Part shown: positions 14,842 to 24,996 of the stretch, piece after piece
Layout: each line of letters begins with the position of its first letter
Numbering within the stretch: position 1 is the stretch's first letter
Virus record (IMG/VR): IMGVR_UViG_3300035211_000110
Coordinates: 1 to 46,710 of that record
Source of the DNA: a virus
DNA: 46,710 bases
Direction: 5' to 3' (one strand)
The notes under the pieces: model-generated
The model's input: the letters and a program-made list of their open reading frames with translations, nothing else
Told to the model about the DNA's origin: nothing
Databases searched by the model: none
Translations under genes and position numbers: made by a program

Positions 14842-16254
14842 TTAATAGGTAAAAGAACCGTGAACACCTGTGAGTCTTGGTGCTACGGTGACTGTAATCG
14901 CATCGTTTAAACTGTCACTTACGTTCCCCGCCTCATCTTTGGCCCATCCGTATAAAGTTTTTTCTCCTTGACTCGAAAAGGTATATGATGTCTGAGCGGA
15001 CCCTTCCCACCCCGAACCGGAGCATGATTCCGAAGTAGGAGGCGTGGCTGATTCATTGACGCAGTATCCCGTTACCGCCGTGTCGTCAGTGGCAGTAAAC
15101 GTGGTTATACTGATCGTTGTGCTATCGGATGTCTCAGGGATAGTAAAAGCAGTTACGGTTGGGGCAGTTGTGTCGGCAGACCCAGACGAACCAATCTCAA
15201 TTTCATACCCGGCTGACGGATCGCCGGAATCATCAACGAAATAAAGATAAGCCGTTTCTTCACTATCAAATGCCCCCTGGTTGAACGTAATTTCTGTGGT
15301 TGTTCCAAATGAGCTAATGGGCTGGATCTCGCATTGACCCTTGTTTGCCCATGTCGATCCTTCGCACAACTCGACTCGCGCCCAAGTGTCGTCTGCATAA
15401 AGGTCGTCAATATGGATGATGCCATCCCCGTTGCCGCTTGACATATACCATCCGACAACAAACGGGTATCGAGAGTAGTTTCCAGTTGTTAAATCCGAGT
15501 GATCAAAAATGAGTGTGCCATCGAACCACCATTTGCATTGACCCGTAGAACCAGACCCTTCTGCGTACTGGAACTGCATCTGGTGCCATTCGCCATCTTT
15601 CACGTCAGACGAATAGTTTGCCCAACCGACCGATCCAGCATAAACAGTACCCGCACAACCATGTCCTAAAATCTGATCAACGGTGTTCCCAACCCCCGAA
15701 ACAACAGGAACCCAACCACCCTCGGTGCAGCTTGCATACCCCTCTCCACCATGTCCCTGATCTGTACCCTCAACGGTTAAGTCGGTTCGTTGGAATGGTG
15801 CCTGTATCCGAAAACTTCCATGAGAGTTGTTGTGCAGTCGAATTATTTTGATGTTCCCGGACTCAAAATCAAACCCGCTGTCTATATATACCCAATACTG
15901 GACAAACCATTGATACGCAGATGTCCCCTCACCACTCGCCGAGCAATAATCGTCGCCGTCCATATCGCAGCGCATACTATATGTGGATCTACTATGACGG
16001 GCATTGTTGCTTGAGGCTGAAGCAGACGTGCTATATCCAATCTCGTGCCATGTCCCGATAGTCGCCGAGGTGTTGATAGAGCCATCCTCGAAATTATCCC
16101 AAAATTTAGGCGCAGCGGTAGACTTGGACCCCGGAGATGTAACACTGAGGCTGACTGTTTCTCCGTTTGTAAGCGTCCCGCTGGTGCCGGTGATCGTTGG
16201 GGCGGACCAAGCGGGGGATGAAAAAAGGAGGAAAAACAGAATTAATTTTTTCAT
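14842..16254 (-). CDS. Secreted multi-domain surface protein (Ig-like and ConA-like domains)
   Basis: 470 residues with a Sec signal peptide (MKKLILFFLLFSSPAWS, cut near 17). Domains in order: an Ig/IPT-like strand set (about 18-45); a central concanavalin-like or polysaccharide-lyase-like sandwich (about 50-300), with Trp-rich strands such as WFVQYWVYIDSG and WHQMQFQYAEG that are typical of sugar-binding folds; then a C-terminal Ig-like repeat with TTAPTVTAF. It likely binds or degrades surface polysaccharide. Cys residues are frequent, in keeping with export. The ATGA overlap at 16251-16254 couples it to the gene before. Confidence 0.7.
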   Translation of the reverse strand: MKKLILFFLLFSSPAWSAPTITGTSGTLTNGETVSLSVTSPGSKSTAAPKFWDNFEDGSINTSATIGTWHEIGYSTSASASSNNARHSRSTYSMRCDMDGDDYCSASGEGTSAYQWFVQYWVYIDSGFDFESGNIKIIRLHNNSHGSFRIQAPFQRTDLTVEGTDQGHGGEGYASCTEGGWVPVVSGVGNTVDQILGHGCAGTVYAGSVGWANYSSDVKDGEWHQMQFQYAEGSGSTGQCKWWFDGTLIFDHSDLTTGNYSRYPFVVGWYMSSGNGDGIIHIDDLYADDTWARVELCEGSTWANKGQCEIQPISSFGTTTEITFNQGAFDSEETAYLYFVDDSGDPSAGYEIEIGSSGSADTTAPTVTAFTIPETSDSTTISITTFTATDDTAVTGYCVNESATPPTSESCSGSGWEGSAQTSYTFSSQGEKTLYGWAKDEAGNVSDSLNDAITVTVAPRLTGVHGSFTY

Positions 16255-16880
16255 CTCGTTACATACCTCATTATTACGCCAAGGCCATTATAAGATCCAC
16301 TTGGCCCAGACACCGAGATTGTGGTTGGTGGGGTGGCCGTAATAGAGGTTGTAGAATCATAGTAAATAGACGATGACCTTGTGCTATCAACGCCCAACAG
16401 CTGGCCTCCACCGCTGGATGAAAACTCGTAAGACACACCAGAACGTATAACGTCATTAGTTGAAAAATCGAGACTTTGGCCATCAGCCACATTCAATGTT
16501 TGATAGCCGGTCCAATCGCCTTCTGAATATGTTTCTCCAATTGCAAGATAAGCGACCAGAGTTGTTCCATTCCAAACACAGTACCACGAATATTCTCCGG
16601 GCGCAGATGTTGGAGAAGCGAATCGAACATTCAAGGCCTGAATCGTGCCGTCTTCCGTTGCAGTCCATTCGCGGAAATACGACCTGTCATCATCTGAACC
16701 ATAGCCTCCCCATGATGCTGATCCATCGTCTGGAGTGCCGCTTGAATTCGGATAGCCTACCCATTTCTGGGTTCCGCCGCCTCCGGTTGCGACTGCCTGT
16801 ACCAACATCCCCGCATCAGCTACGGCAACGGAAGTAAAACAGAACAACGTGATTGCGAGTAAAACGAAAAGTTTTTTCAT
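16251..16880 (-). CDS. Secreted beta-sandwich protein, fibre-associated
   Basis: 209 residues from ATG 16880, which overlaps the fibre gene's stop (TGATG). Sec signal peptide MKKLFVLLAITLFCFTSVAVA. The mature part looks beta-rich, with many Ser/Gly/Thr turns and Trp/Tyr strands (YSWYCVWNGTTLVAYLAIGE) and a C-terminal NGLGVIMRYVTR. The order fibre, this gene, then the sugar-binding protein suggests a receptor-recognition cluster. I know no close family. Confidence 0.7.
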   Translation of the reverse strand: MKKLFVLLAITLFCFTSVAVADAGMLVQAVATGGGGTQKWVGYPNSSGTPDDGSASWGGYGSDDDRSYFREWTATEDGTIQALNVRFASPTSAPGEYSWYCVWNGTTLVAYLAIGETYSEGDWTGYQTLNVADGQSLDFSTNDVIRSGVSYEFSSSGGGQLLGVDSTRSSSIYYDSTTSITATPPTTISVSGPSGSYNGLGVIMRYVTR

Positions 16881-19800
16881 CAGTCTACCTCTCCTACTGT
16901 GTACCAAATGGTGAAGTGGACATAATCAGGAACGTCTGTGTCGTCGCTATCGAAGACTAAGACATGCCCATTTTCTACAGTTGCGTTTGTAATCGTTCCT
17001 TGGGCATCGTTGGTGTACGGACCAGACCCAGTATCGCAGGTTTCGGCTTTCACCAACGCTTCGTTGCTCGACCCATCCGCGTCATACTCTTCGATGCGGA
17101 AATCACAGTCATCTACATCAGCCATCGCATATATTTTGGTAATCGTGATAGACGCTCCAGTGTTATTCGTAAAGAAAGGCATGAAGTCCCGTTGAGCGTC
17201 ATCAAGTTCATTTGGCTTATAAACAGAAAATGTGATCGGGAACTCGGTGGGTATGCTTCTAACTGCCGACCCATAAATTTCCAAGAAATTGTCGTCGGAA
17301 TCAATTGCAATCTGACCGGCTATATCGGTTGTCGGGTTGGTTCCATTTGGGATTTCAAGATCATCTGCTCCACCAAAGTCGTGAGTACCGGTAAAAACAT
17401 CCCCAGCAACATCCGCCTTCGTTGCTGGATCGTACCCATCCACCAGATCACCGTTCCCATCCCAAACAGCGGTATAGGTATTGGTTCCCGCTGTTCCAGT
17501 GAGCAGCGTCCCGTCAGCACCGGATTTCAAGGCTGCGGCGATTTCAGTAATTGTATCTATGGAGTCGGCGGGAAGGGTCGGTGCTACGCCAAAAACGACA
17601 GACTGAGTATTGAAAGTCCATGTTCCAGTAAACGTAAAATTGCCGTCATCATCAAGATCAGCGTCAATAATAGAATTGTCTGTCAACGCCCCTGCGGAAA
17701 TTGCAGCGGCAATATTATCCGCGACATCGGCGGCAGAGTGCCACTCAAAATCCCCTGTAGTAGATTCGTAAGTGAGGAAATCTTCGTCAGAGGCTGCATC
17801 AACAGCCTTTAACATCGATTCCTCAACAGCATTGGCTTGGATAGTGGTCGCTCCATCGGACCCAAGCGAAATGTCTCCAGAGATGGCCTTGGGGTCGTAG
17901 GAGTCGGACCCATCTCCGATAAGAATATAGCCGCTTGTGTAAACATCATCCCCGCCGACGTCAGAAAGAGAGACAAGAGTTCCAGCGGACACACCCTCCG
18001 CCCATGAGTTGATGGCATTGAAAAGCTCGTCTACCGTATCGTGATCGGCGTTGTTCGAAATGGTCGTGTAGTTTGAACCATCGGTCACAGTGCCGTGGCC
18101 AATGTTTTGAAGGGTAGCAGAATCAAGATTTAGTGTTCCGGTAGGGGTCCAGTTGCCCCCGGCTCCAAGATTTCCGATATTGATCTGCGTTCCACTGATC
18201 TGGTAGGTGTGACCGGTAGAGATATTCATGTTCCCGGCAACATAAGCCCCATTGGCATCCCAATAGGCGTCTACGTTTGTGTTTGCTGTCGCACTTCTTC
18301 TCAGCTCAACTCGATCGGTGGTGGTATCGTAGATGCCAAGCCAGTAGTCTGTCCCATCGTTCTCATCCAGCTTTAGTGACGGATTGTTTGTTGCAAGACC
18401 GTGCGTGATCCCGTTAGAGTCCACCCACCAAACAGCCGTTCCGTCTGAGTCCTCAACTTCAAAGACGTTTGATCCGGCGTTGTCACCAAGTTGAACAACC
18501 ACATCGCTGGTGGACTGGATTTCATAAGCGTTCAGGGCAAGATTGCCGCCCATGGTCAATCCATCCAGCGTAGGATTGTCATTGAACACCGCCAGGGCTC
18601 CCGCGCCGGAACCTGTTTCGTCAGACAAGGCCCCATAAAGGCCTGCTGAGTTGACCAGTTGTGGCTCGTAGGTTCCAGAGAGGTCGGGGATGTCTCCCGC
18701 CACAAGACCTAATGCTGTGACAAGATCATCAGAATCGGTACATGCAAGAATATCAGAAGCATAGGCACCAAGCGAAAGACTGCTCTCAAGGTTGGCTGCA
18801 TTATCAATCCCCAAGTCCTGCCTCACTTCCGCATACGATCGACCCTCAAGCCCATTCGCGGTAAACTTGGCGTAATCGTTATCAGCCGCATCGGCATCAT
18901 CCATCTCGACCAGGTTGTCATTGGCAATGCCGATTGTCTGCTCAGCAAGCACGTCTGTCCCGATCACCAAACCCAGCGTGGCCTGCTGTGCCGCTGCATC
19001 TGCATCATCCCACAACGCAATCCCCGCCGTGGTGGCTCCACCAAGTCCTGCCCACTGAGCCGCACTGATCGTCGTAGCCCCGACGGTTTCCAACTCGGCC
19101 AATTCCGTCTGGGTGACGGAGACGTCGGAAATATCCGCTGTGGTGGGATTGCTGCCTGATTGCGTTGTCTCGGTCCATACCGCTGAACCATCCGTGTCAT
19201 CCAGACAAACGTAGGCCTTATCGTTGGTGGTATCCAGCCAAATGGACCCGACACAATAGCCAAGGGTGGTGTCGTCGGTGGCCGCCTGGGGTGCTGCCGT
19301 ACCATCAAACTTGTCCAGGCAGGAGGTGTATGCACCAGCACCGGTACGGCGCATGAACCCGTTGGCGGTGAAGTCCCCATCCATAATCGCCCCGGCCGTG
19401 GCCACGTTGGTTTCGTCGGTGACATCAGCTCCGTCCTCGACATTGAGACTCGTCCTTGCCGCCGCCGCATCCGACCAACCAAGCACAGTGGGAGCATACG
19501 CCCCATCCCCGGACAGTGCCGTCATCAGGTTGGCCACCGAACCGGTGATCCCCGTCGCTATTGGAATCCCGCTGAAATTGGCCCCGTCAAGCGTCGGACT
19601 CGACCCACTGGTCACGGCCTGATCAATATAATTGGGGAGGAGGGCGGCAAGGCCAGCCTCACTTTCGACGGCGAGAATATCGGACGCATAGGCACCCGCA
19701 CCGGTCAGGAAGGATTCAAATGCGGCCACGTTGGCAAACGCCCCATACAGTTCATCAAAATTATCATCAATGGCCTGCATCATCTTCTGCGGCGTGTCAT

Positions 19801-19897
19801 ACGTCCCCACCGTATCAATGACCAACTGTGCCCCATGCGACATGGGGGCAAAACAGATCAGGACAAGGGGTGCGATAATATAAAGTAGTTTTCTCAT
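16880..19897 (-). CDS. Long tail fibre-like protein with Sec signal peptide
   Basis: 1005 residues. The start MRKLLYIIAPLVLICFAPMSHG is a clear signal peptide, unusual for a tail fibre. The body is Ala/Asp/Thr/Gly-rich with repeated turns; GAYASDILA occurs twice and LTALGL-like repeats recur, as in trimeric fibre shafts. A GSIWLDTTNDKAYVC segment near 220 is typical of phage fibres. The last 120 residues form a Cys-containing beta-rich tip (ITITKIYAMADVDDCDF), probably the receptor-binding head. It heads a group of exported proteins downstream. Confidence 0.75.
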   Translation of the reverse strand: MRKLLYIIAPLVLICFAPMSHGAQLVIDTVGTYDTPQKMMQAIDDNFDELYGAFANVAAFESFLTGAGAYASDILAVESEAGLAALLPNYIDQAVTSGSSPTLDGANFSGIPIATGITGSVANLMTALSGDGAYAPTVLGWSDAAAARTSLNVEDGADVTDETNVATAGAIMDGDFTANGFMRRTGAGAYTSCLDKFDGTAAPQAATDDTTLGYCVGSIWLDTTNDKAYVCLDDTDGSAVWTETTQSGSNPTTADISDVSVTQTELAELETVGATTISAAQWAGLGGATTAGIALWDDADAAAQQATLGLVIGTDVLAEQTIGIANDNLVEMDDADAADNDYAKFTANGLEGRSYAEVRQDLGIDNAANLESSLSLGAYASDILACTDSDDLVTALGLVAGDIPDLSGTYEPQLVNSAGLYGALSDETGSGAGALAVFNDNPTLDGLTMGGNLALNAYEIQSTSDVVVQLGDNAGSNVFEVEDSDGTAVWWVDSNGITHGLATNNPSLKLDENDGTDYWLGIYDTTTDRVELRRSATANTNVDAYWDANGAYVAGNMNISTGHTYQISGTQINIGNLGAGGNWTPTGTLNLDSATLQNIGHGTVTDGSNYTTISNNADHDTVDELFNAINSWAEGVSAGTLVSLSDVGGDDVYTSGYILIGDGSDSYDPKAISGDISLGSDGATTIQANAVEESMLKAVDAASDEDFLTYESTTGDFEWHSAADVADNIAAAISAGALTDNSIIDADLDDDGNFTFTGTWTFNTQSVVFGVAPTLPADSIDTITEIAAALKSGADGTLLTGTAGTNTYTAVWDGNGDLVDGYDPATKADVAGDVFTGTHDFGGADDLEIPNGTNPTTDIAGQIAIDSDDNFLEIYGSAVRSIPTEFPITFSVYKPNELDDAQRDFMPFFTNNTGASITITKIYAMADVDDCDFRIEEYDADGSSNEALVKAETCDTGSGPYTNDAQGTITNATVENGHVLVFDSDDTDVPDYVHFTIWYTVGEVD

Positions 19898-19900
19898 TTT

Positions 19901-20137
19901 CTACTCCCAAGCAGTTGTGTACGAGGACCACGTGCTGGTGTAGACCGCCCATGTCCCATCGTAATCTATACCAAGCGGAGCCTCCGGGAAGGTCCCACCA
20001 GCCCCGGACCCCAGTCCAATATCCTGCACCTGCAACCCCATTTTAGCCTCACCCACCCCAGCCATCCACACAAACAGCCCGGCCAGGATAAGGGTGGTGA
20101 TGAGACTGGCCACGATCCTGCTCCTCACTGGTGTCAT
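19901..20137 (-). CDS. Small exported protein
   Basis: 78 residues. A hydrophobic helix (about 9-30, VASLITTLILAGLFVWMAGV) ends in GEA, a plausible signal peptidase site, with a 45-residue Gly/Ser/Tyr/Trp-rich mature part (DYDGTWAVYTSTW). It may also stay membrane-anchored. The stop is three bases before the fibre gene's start, so the two are probably expressed together. Confidence 0.6.
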   Translation of the reverse strand: MTPVRSRIVASLITTLILAGLFVWMAGVGEAKMGLQVQDIGLGSGAGGTFPEAPLGIDYDGTWAVYTSTWSSYTTAWE

Positions 20138-20147
20138 CCTCCCCCTC

Positions 20148-20540
20148 CTATCTCGCGGGCCGGTACAGCACAGTGTAATTCTCCGTCCCGTCCCCTGCCA
20201 CCGTGATGTAGATCCCGTTGAAGACCTTAATGGGGCGCACCGGGTTCAAAAATGCCGTCCCTCCGTCCCCGGCAATGACAATCGACGGGAGGAACTGAGT
20301 CCCGGACCCGGCGGTGTTGTCATAGAATGTGACCGTGATGGCATTGGTCCCATCCGGTTTCACCACGATCCCGTCGAAAAACCCCTCTCCGGTGAGGATC
20401 TTGGCCGAGGCAGTTTTGACGCCACTGGAGTACACCCATTCCGGCGGCCCCGCCCACGCCCATCCGAATGCGATGCACACGACGAAGATGGTGATGCACA
20501 TTACAATCAAGGTTCTGGTTTTGTTCATGTGGGTAAACAT
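20148..20540 (-). CDS. Secreted virion-like decoration protein
   Basis: 130 residues from ATG 20540, chosen because AGGAGG lies seven bases upstream; the ATG at 20564 has no such site. Signal peptide with core TLIVMCITIFVVCIAFGWAWA. The mature domain (FFDGIVVKPDGTNAITVTFY, later IVIAGDGGTAFLNP and FNGIYITVAG) resembles small beta-barrel structural proteins seen in many phages, apart from the signal peptide. It contains an exact copy of the dispersed motif, here inside the signal peptide codons. Confidence 0.65.
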   Translation of the reverse strand: MFTHMNKTRTLIVMCITIFVVCIAFGWAWAGPPEWVYSSGVKTASAKILTGEGFFDGIVVKPDGTNAITVTFYDNTAGSGTQFLPSIVIAGDGGTAFLNPVRPIKVFNGIYITVAGDGTENYTVLYRPAR

Positions 20541-20560
20541 CGTTTTGCCTCCTGTCCCTT

Positions 20561-22816
20561 TCATTTCTCTGCCTCTTTTTTTATCTTGGCCCCGTAGGTC
20601 ATCTGCAACCCCAGATAACCCAGCACACGGGCGGTTTTTTCCACACCGGGGGGCATTTGCCTTAATGCCAGCATATTCCGGACACCCTCCCCTGTCGAGA
20701 GTTCTTTTGCAATTCTGGGAGCAGCCTTGCGGATACGGTTCTCAATAATTATTTTCGACCATATATAGGGGGAGATAGTAAGTTTACGAACACCTTTCGG
20801 TATCATCCCGCCCACTTCCTGCTCCAACAGCCCCCATCCGCCTCCCATGCTACGTGTTGCACCCCGCTTGGGGCCATACCCGATGTCGCGGAGGGCGTCC
20901 CGGAAGGACAACACTGCCTTGTACTGGGCATCGGGGACGATCTCGTGCAAATTCATCAGGGTGCGCTCCGGGATGTCCAGGTTCTTTTCCATCCCCTCTA
21001 CCACATGCGTCATCGCCCCCCTGGAGATGGTGTCCCACTTCCGCTGGCCGTTCTTGGTCTGGCGGATAATGGCATCCTTCACGTTGCGGATGGTCTGGGG
21101 GGACACGTTGTCACCGAACAGCATCTCCGGGGCCTTGTGGACCTCGTCCTTGCCCATGCCAGACAATCTCTCCAGCAGGGACATCTTCAGCTTCCCCTCC
21201 TCCCGACGGATGATCTCCGACCACTCGGCATACTTTTTGGTGGCCTTCCCGTATGTGGGGGACGCGGTGCCGATGTCATCCATCAACGATTTATGCACAT
21301 CCCCCAGCTCATCCACCACCGTCCCGTACTTTTCCCTGTCCTGCACATTGGACATCCGGCGGCGAAGGGATTTCTGCAACCGGTCCAGATCCTCAATGTC
21401 GGACTTCAACACCTTACCGCCGGGTTGAACCGGTTTCCCGTCCGGCCCCAGTACCTTCCCCGCCTTCGTCTTTTTATAAAACGATGCCTGGACACTTTTC
21501 CAGAAACTGGTTTCCTTAGGATCGGCGGCCTTCTCTATCCTGTCCTTCACCAATTCCATGGTGTATTCCACGTCAATGGGCTTGCCCTTGGCCTCTTTGA
21601 ATGAGGCGGCATACAAGGGTTGGGTGGCGGCCTTGCGTCGCTTATACAGCGTCTCCTTGGCTTCCTGGGTGGCCTGTCGGATGGCCCCGCCGATGTGGGC
21701 GGATGATTCCGGCCCTACTGTTTTCGGCAATCCCCCCTTGCCCTCCTTCATGGCACTCCTGATGTCCGCCTTGACTCCGGCGTCCATCCCCTCCACGGTT
21801 GTCTTGGCCTCCACACCTGCACGACCGCTGCGGATATACGCCTCCGTGGCGGCAAGCCGGGGGGATTTGGTGACGGGAACAGCGCCGACGTTATCCTGCA
21901 AATCAAACCGTTCAAACCGGGCAACCCGTTTCTTGATTCCGGCCCTATCCACCTTCTCAGCATTTTTCACAATCCGGCCGACCTCACCGGTCCTCCCCAC
22001 ACCCCTGGCCAGTTTATTCCCCCCCCTCACGGCGGCCTTGGAACCCATTGTGGACAGCGCCCCTGCCCCCATCGCCACGGCGGCCCGAACAGAAGGCCCC
22101 ACGATGTAGGCGTCCGATGCCGACCCCTTTTCGCCTAACCCCTCTGGCATAATCTTTCCCACGACGGGGATCTTCTTCAAATCCCCCCGCGCCCTTGCCC
22201 GCTTGACCACCTCCCCGCCGTATTCGATGGCCCCGGCCACGGGGATGCCCACCACGGGTAGTGACATGGCGGCCCCGGAGGCGATGGTGGTGGCCGCGTC
22301 AATGGGGTTGGTCATCTCCCCGACAAACCCTCTCAAACCGCCGCCGGGGGTCTTGGGGATTTCCCGATACCACACGCCGTCGTCGGCCTTCCGCACCACG
22401 CCGCCATCGGGGAGAATCCCATACCTCTCCCCCACCTGGTCCCCTTCCCCTCGGCCTTCGGCAAACAGCCTCATCTTCACCTGGGGGTCGTTGGTGCGGG
22501 ACACGGAGCGGATGGTGGACACGGAGGCCATGGGGGGCCGGTTGGTGGCTTCCTTGAACGACTCCCCGTACACGGGCTTGCCGTTGATGTAGGCGGAGAC
22601 GACTTTGGCACGGGTATTGTAGACCGGGATGGTCTGGCCACCACCGATGTCCACCTGTTGGATATGGGGGTCCGGGGGGTCCTGGGGGTTGGCGTCGGGC
22701 TGGGACGGGGAGATGGGACCGAGGAGGCGCTCCGCCCAACTGCCACCTTGATCGGCCTCCTCACGCTTCCCGGATTCTCCCTGCTTCCCTAATATTCTAT
22801 CCGCCCACATACCCAT
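20561..22816 (-). CDS. Internal virion (DNA ejection) protein
   Basis: 751 residues. N-terminal 80 residues are Pro/Gly-rich; a hydrophobic Ala/Gly stretch at about 175-205 (ATTIASGAAMSLPVVG) could insert in a membrane. The long C-terminal part is helical and Lys/Arg-rich. Position after two other large helical proteins and before the fibres, and lack of enzyme motifs, fit an ejection protein stored inside the capsid. I see no lysozyme or transglycosylase signature. AGGTGA precedes the ATG. Confidence 0.6.
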   Translation of the reverse strand: MGMWADRILGKQGESGKREEADQGGSWAERLLGPISPSQPDANPQDPPDPHIQQVDIGGGQTIPVYNTRAKVVSAYINGKPVYGESFKEATNRPPMASVSTIRSVSRTNDPQVKMRLFAEGRGEGDQVGERYGILPDGGVVRKADDGVWYREIPKTPGGGLRGFVGEMTNPIDAATTIASGAAMSLPVVGIPVAGAIEYGGEVVKRARARGDLKKIPVVGKIMPEGLGEKGSASDAYIVGPSVRAAVAMGAGALSTMGSKAAVRGGNKLARGVGRTGEVGRIVKNAEKVDRAGIKKRVARFERFDLQDNVGAVPVTKSPRLAATEAYIRSGRAGVEAKTTVEGMDAGVKADIRSAMKEGKGGLPKTVGPESSAHIGGAIRQATQEAKETLYKRRKAATQPLYAASFKEAKGKPIDVEYTMELVKDRIEKAADPKETSFWKSVQASFYKKTKAGKVLGPDGKPVQPGGKVLKSDIEDLDRLQKSLRRRMSNVQDREKYGTVVDELGDVHKSLMDDIGTASPTYGKATKKYAEWSEIIRREEGKLKMSLLERLSGMGKDEVHKAPEMLFGDNVSPQTIRNVKDAIIRQTKNGQRKWDTISRGAMTHVVEGMEKNLDIPERTLMNLHEIVPDAQYKAVLSFRDALRDIGYGPKRGATRSMGGGWGLLEQEVGGMIPKGVRKLTISPYIWSKIIIENRIRKAAPRIAKELSTGEGVRNMLALRQMPPGVEKTARVLGYLGLQMTYGAKIKKEAEK

Positions 22817-22824
22817 GGCATCAC

Positions 22825-24156
22825 CTACTTGATGTTGAATTTCTGGCGAATCCTGGCCTCGATCTGGGCATCATCATACCCCATGGCCTTCAGGGCCTCG
22901 GCATGAGCGTCAATCGCCTCCCGGACCCCCTTGGATTGGTAGTTCAGCGTGTTGGGGTCTATCGGGGGGAAATTGTACCCGGCGGCGGTGAATTTGTCCT
23001 GATTGGCTACCATCATGGCTTTCATGTAATCCATGAGGTTCTGGATACGGTCCAGGTTGACTTTCTCGTCCACGTCCATCTGGGGGAGCATGGCCTGGCC
23101 TTTTCGCAACTCCTGCACCGCCAACTGCCGCCCCATCACGTCATACATGAATTTGAGGGCCATGGCGGTGCGCTGGCGGAACTCAGACCGATTGAGGTCC
23201 TGCTTGTCCATGATGTCCCAGTCGTCGATGAACTTGTTGGCAAACTCCCAGAATCCACTGACATCCGCATCCGGGTTATTCTTGAGGATGTCCTCCATCT
23301 TCTCCAAATTATCAATGGAGGCCACCAGGGATGCCTGTTTTTCCACTGTGGAGGCAGGGGTGCGGCTTCCTTCCCAGTATTCCACGGTGCCGTCGGGGTT
23401 TACCTTGAACCCTTTGTTGCCCGCCCGGGTGGGGCGTTGGGATACCTTCTCCACATCCCCCGTCACCTTGTTCCGCTTCAGGGTGGCCCCGCTGTTGGGA
23501 TCGGTATACGTCTCCATCTCCCCCACACCCATTTGGCGTTGCTGTTGGGCGGAGGCGGAGCGTCGGAGGCTGGGCGGTTTCTGCATGACCGTGTCCAGAA
23601 GATCCTCGTACCCGTCCTTGCCTGTTGCCGTGTAGAGGGCATTGTACTTCTCATACCCGGCCATATCCCCTTTGGCTTGGGCCGCCGCAGCCTTTTCCCT
23701 CAATGTCCCCCGGAGTTCCTGAAACTTAGGACTGGCGGGCAGGGTCAGAAGACGATCCCGGAGCTGGCGGCGGGTGGTGATGGTTTCGTTATCCAATTCA
23801 GAAAGGATCGGACCCAGGATGGCTTGTGTCTCCGGCACCTGTTTGACCATATTCGTCAGGGTGGCCGGGGCATTGACCGGTTTCAGCGCCATGCTCTTGT
23901 TGTACGCGATCTGGACCTGGTTGAGGTCCTGCTCCATGGTGAGGCGGTCGGCGGCGGTCCCGACCTGGTCCTCTGATACCTTGACACGACGCTCGGCCAA
24001 CCCTCCCGGACCATATTCCGCATCCGCCTGTTGCTTCTGGATGGCCAATTCCTGGCCCTTGAGCGCCATCTGTTTCTCACGCTGAAACGTACCGATGAGA
24101 GACGACACGGCCGTCAGCCCCTGGGCGATCCCTGTTCCAAACCCTCCGTTAGCCAT
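22825..24156 (-). CDS. Internal virion protein
   Basis: 443 residues, almost wholly helical with Gln/Lys/Glu-rich coiled coils near the N-terminus (FQREKQMALKGQELAIQKQQ) and in the middle. A small strand-rich patch occurs near 245-265 (GFKVNPDGTVEYWEGS). Its first bases overlap the preceding gene by eight. The arrangement of three helical genes in a row is that of podovirus internal core proteins. Confidence 0.6.
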   Translation of the reverse strand: MANGGFGTGIAQGLTAVSSLIGTFQREKQMALKGQELAIQKQQADAEYGPGGLAERRVKVSEDQVGTAADRLTMEQDLNQVQIAYNKSMALKPVNAPATLTNMVKQVPETQAILGPILSELDNETITTRRQLRDRLLTLPASPKFQELRGTLREKAAAAQAKGDMAGYEKYNALYTATGKDGYEDLLDTVMQKPPSLRRSASAQQQRQMGVGEMETYTDPNSGATLKRNKVTGDVEKVSQRPTRAGNKGFKVNPDGTVEYWEGSRTPASTVEKQASLVASIDNLEKMEDILKNNPDADVSGFWEFANKFIDDWDIMDKQDLNRSEFRQRTAMALKFMYDVMGRQLAVQELRKGQAMLPQMDVDEKVNLDRIQNLMDYMKAMMVANQDKFTAAGYNFPPIDPNTLNYQSKGVREAIDAHAEALKAMGYDDAQIEARIRQKFNIK

Positions 24157-24982
24157 GGGCCACCTCCTCGAATCCGGTCAGCCTGGGGTCGTCCACCGCC
24201 CACCGGATATGAAACTCGTCATCCAGCACGGCCTGTTCCGCCCCCTCCGCGTGTTTCGGGGCATAGGTGGGGAACAGGACATCACGGCAATGGTAGATGT
24301 AGGCCCGGTAGGGGGCGGTGTCCTGGGCGTTGGCCATCAGCATGGGGCGGATGATGTCCCGGTGAAACTGACCCCACCACTCCTCGTACCTCTCCGTGCC
24401 GTAATGTGCATTACGAATGCCATTGATGATCTCCGGCCCCCACTTCAGGTAATACTGGAACGCATTGGGATAGTATTCGCGGGCGAAAAAACGGAGGGCG
24501 CGGAATGCCGCCTGGTGGGCATCATCAAGTTCATTGGCCACACGGGTGTATTCGGTACACAGGTGGGAGTCCCCACTGACCACCGCTGCTACAACACCAA
24601 CTGCCGCACCGATAACAGCGCCGACTGGACCACCTACACTGGTTCCGGCGGCCACGTAACCGCCAATGGCTGCACCGGCGGCCGCCCCCGTGCCTATGGC
24701 CTGCTGTTTTTGTGCTTTCTCCGCCGACCTCTGTTCCGCCTGTCTCTGCGCCAACTCCTTGGCAAACTGCTCATTCTGCTGGGCCAGGCGCTTTTCCTCC
24801 AGCATCTTGGTCTGGTCCAACCCCTCCTCCTGAAGCGAAAGAGATTTGGACCGGGCCGCCCGCTCACTGGCCACCTCCGCATACCCCGCCGTGATCCCCT
24901 GGGCCTCCTGCTGGGACAGCGGCCTTCCCGACAGCGCCGCCTTTCTCCGGGCTTGGCTCAATGCCTGCACAAATGTCGCCAT
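24149..24982 (-). CDS. Internal virion protein with glycine-zipper membrane segment
   Basis: 277 residues. Residues 30-95 form a Gln/Glu/Ala-rich coiled coil. Residues 96-137 are a Gly/Ala-rich hydrophobic stretch with GxxxG spacing (GAAAGAAIGGYVAAGTSVGG), the glycine-zipper type that forms membrane pores. The rest is helical and aromatic. Such segments occur in phage ejection proteins that make a channel through the host envelope. GGGAGG precedes the start. One dispersed-motif copy lies at 24401-24411. Confidence 0.62.
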   Translation of the reverse strand: MATFVQALSQARRKAALSGRPLSQQEAQGITAGYAEVASERAARSKSLSLQEEGLDQTKMLEEKRLAQQNEQFAKELAQRQAEQRSAEKAQKQQAIGTGAAAGAAIGGYVAAGTSVGGPVGAVIGAAVGVVAAVVSGDSHLCTEYTRVANELDDAHQAAFRALRFFAREYYPNAFQYYLKWGPEIINGIRNAHYGTERYEEWWGQFHRDIIRPMLMANAQDTAPYRAYIYHCRDVLFPTYAPKHAEGAEQAVLDDEFHIRWAVDDPRLTGFEEVAHG

Positions 24983-24996
24983 ATATTCCTCCCTCC

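Noticed and set aside
20561-22816. Internal virion protein as a lytic transglycosylase
   Set aside because: No catalytic Glu motif or other lysozyme-like signature is visible in its length.
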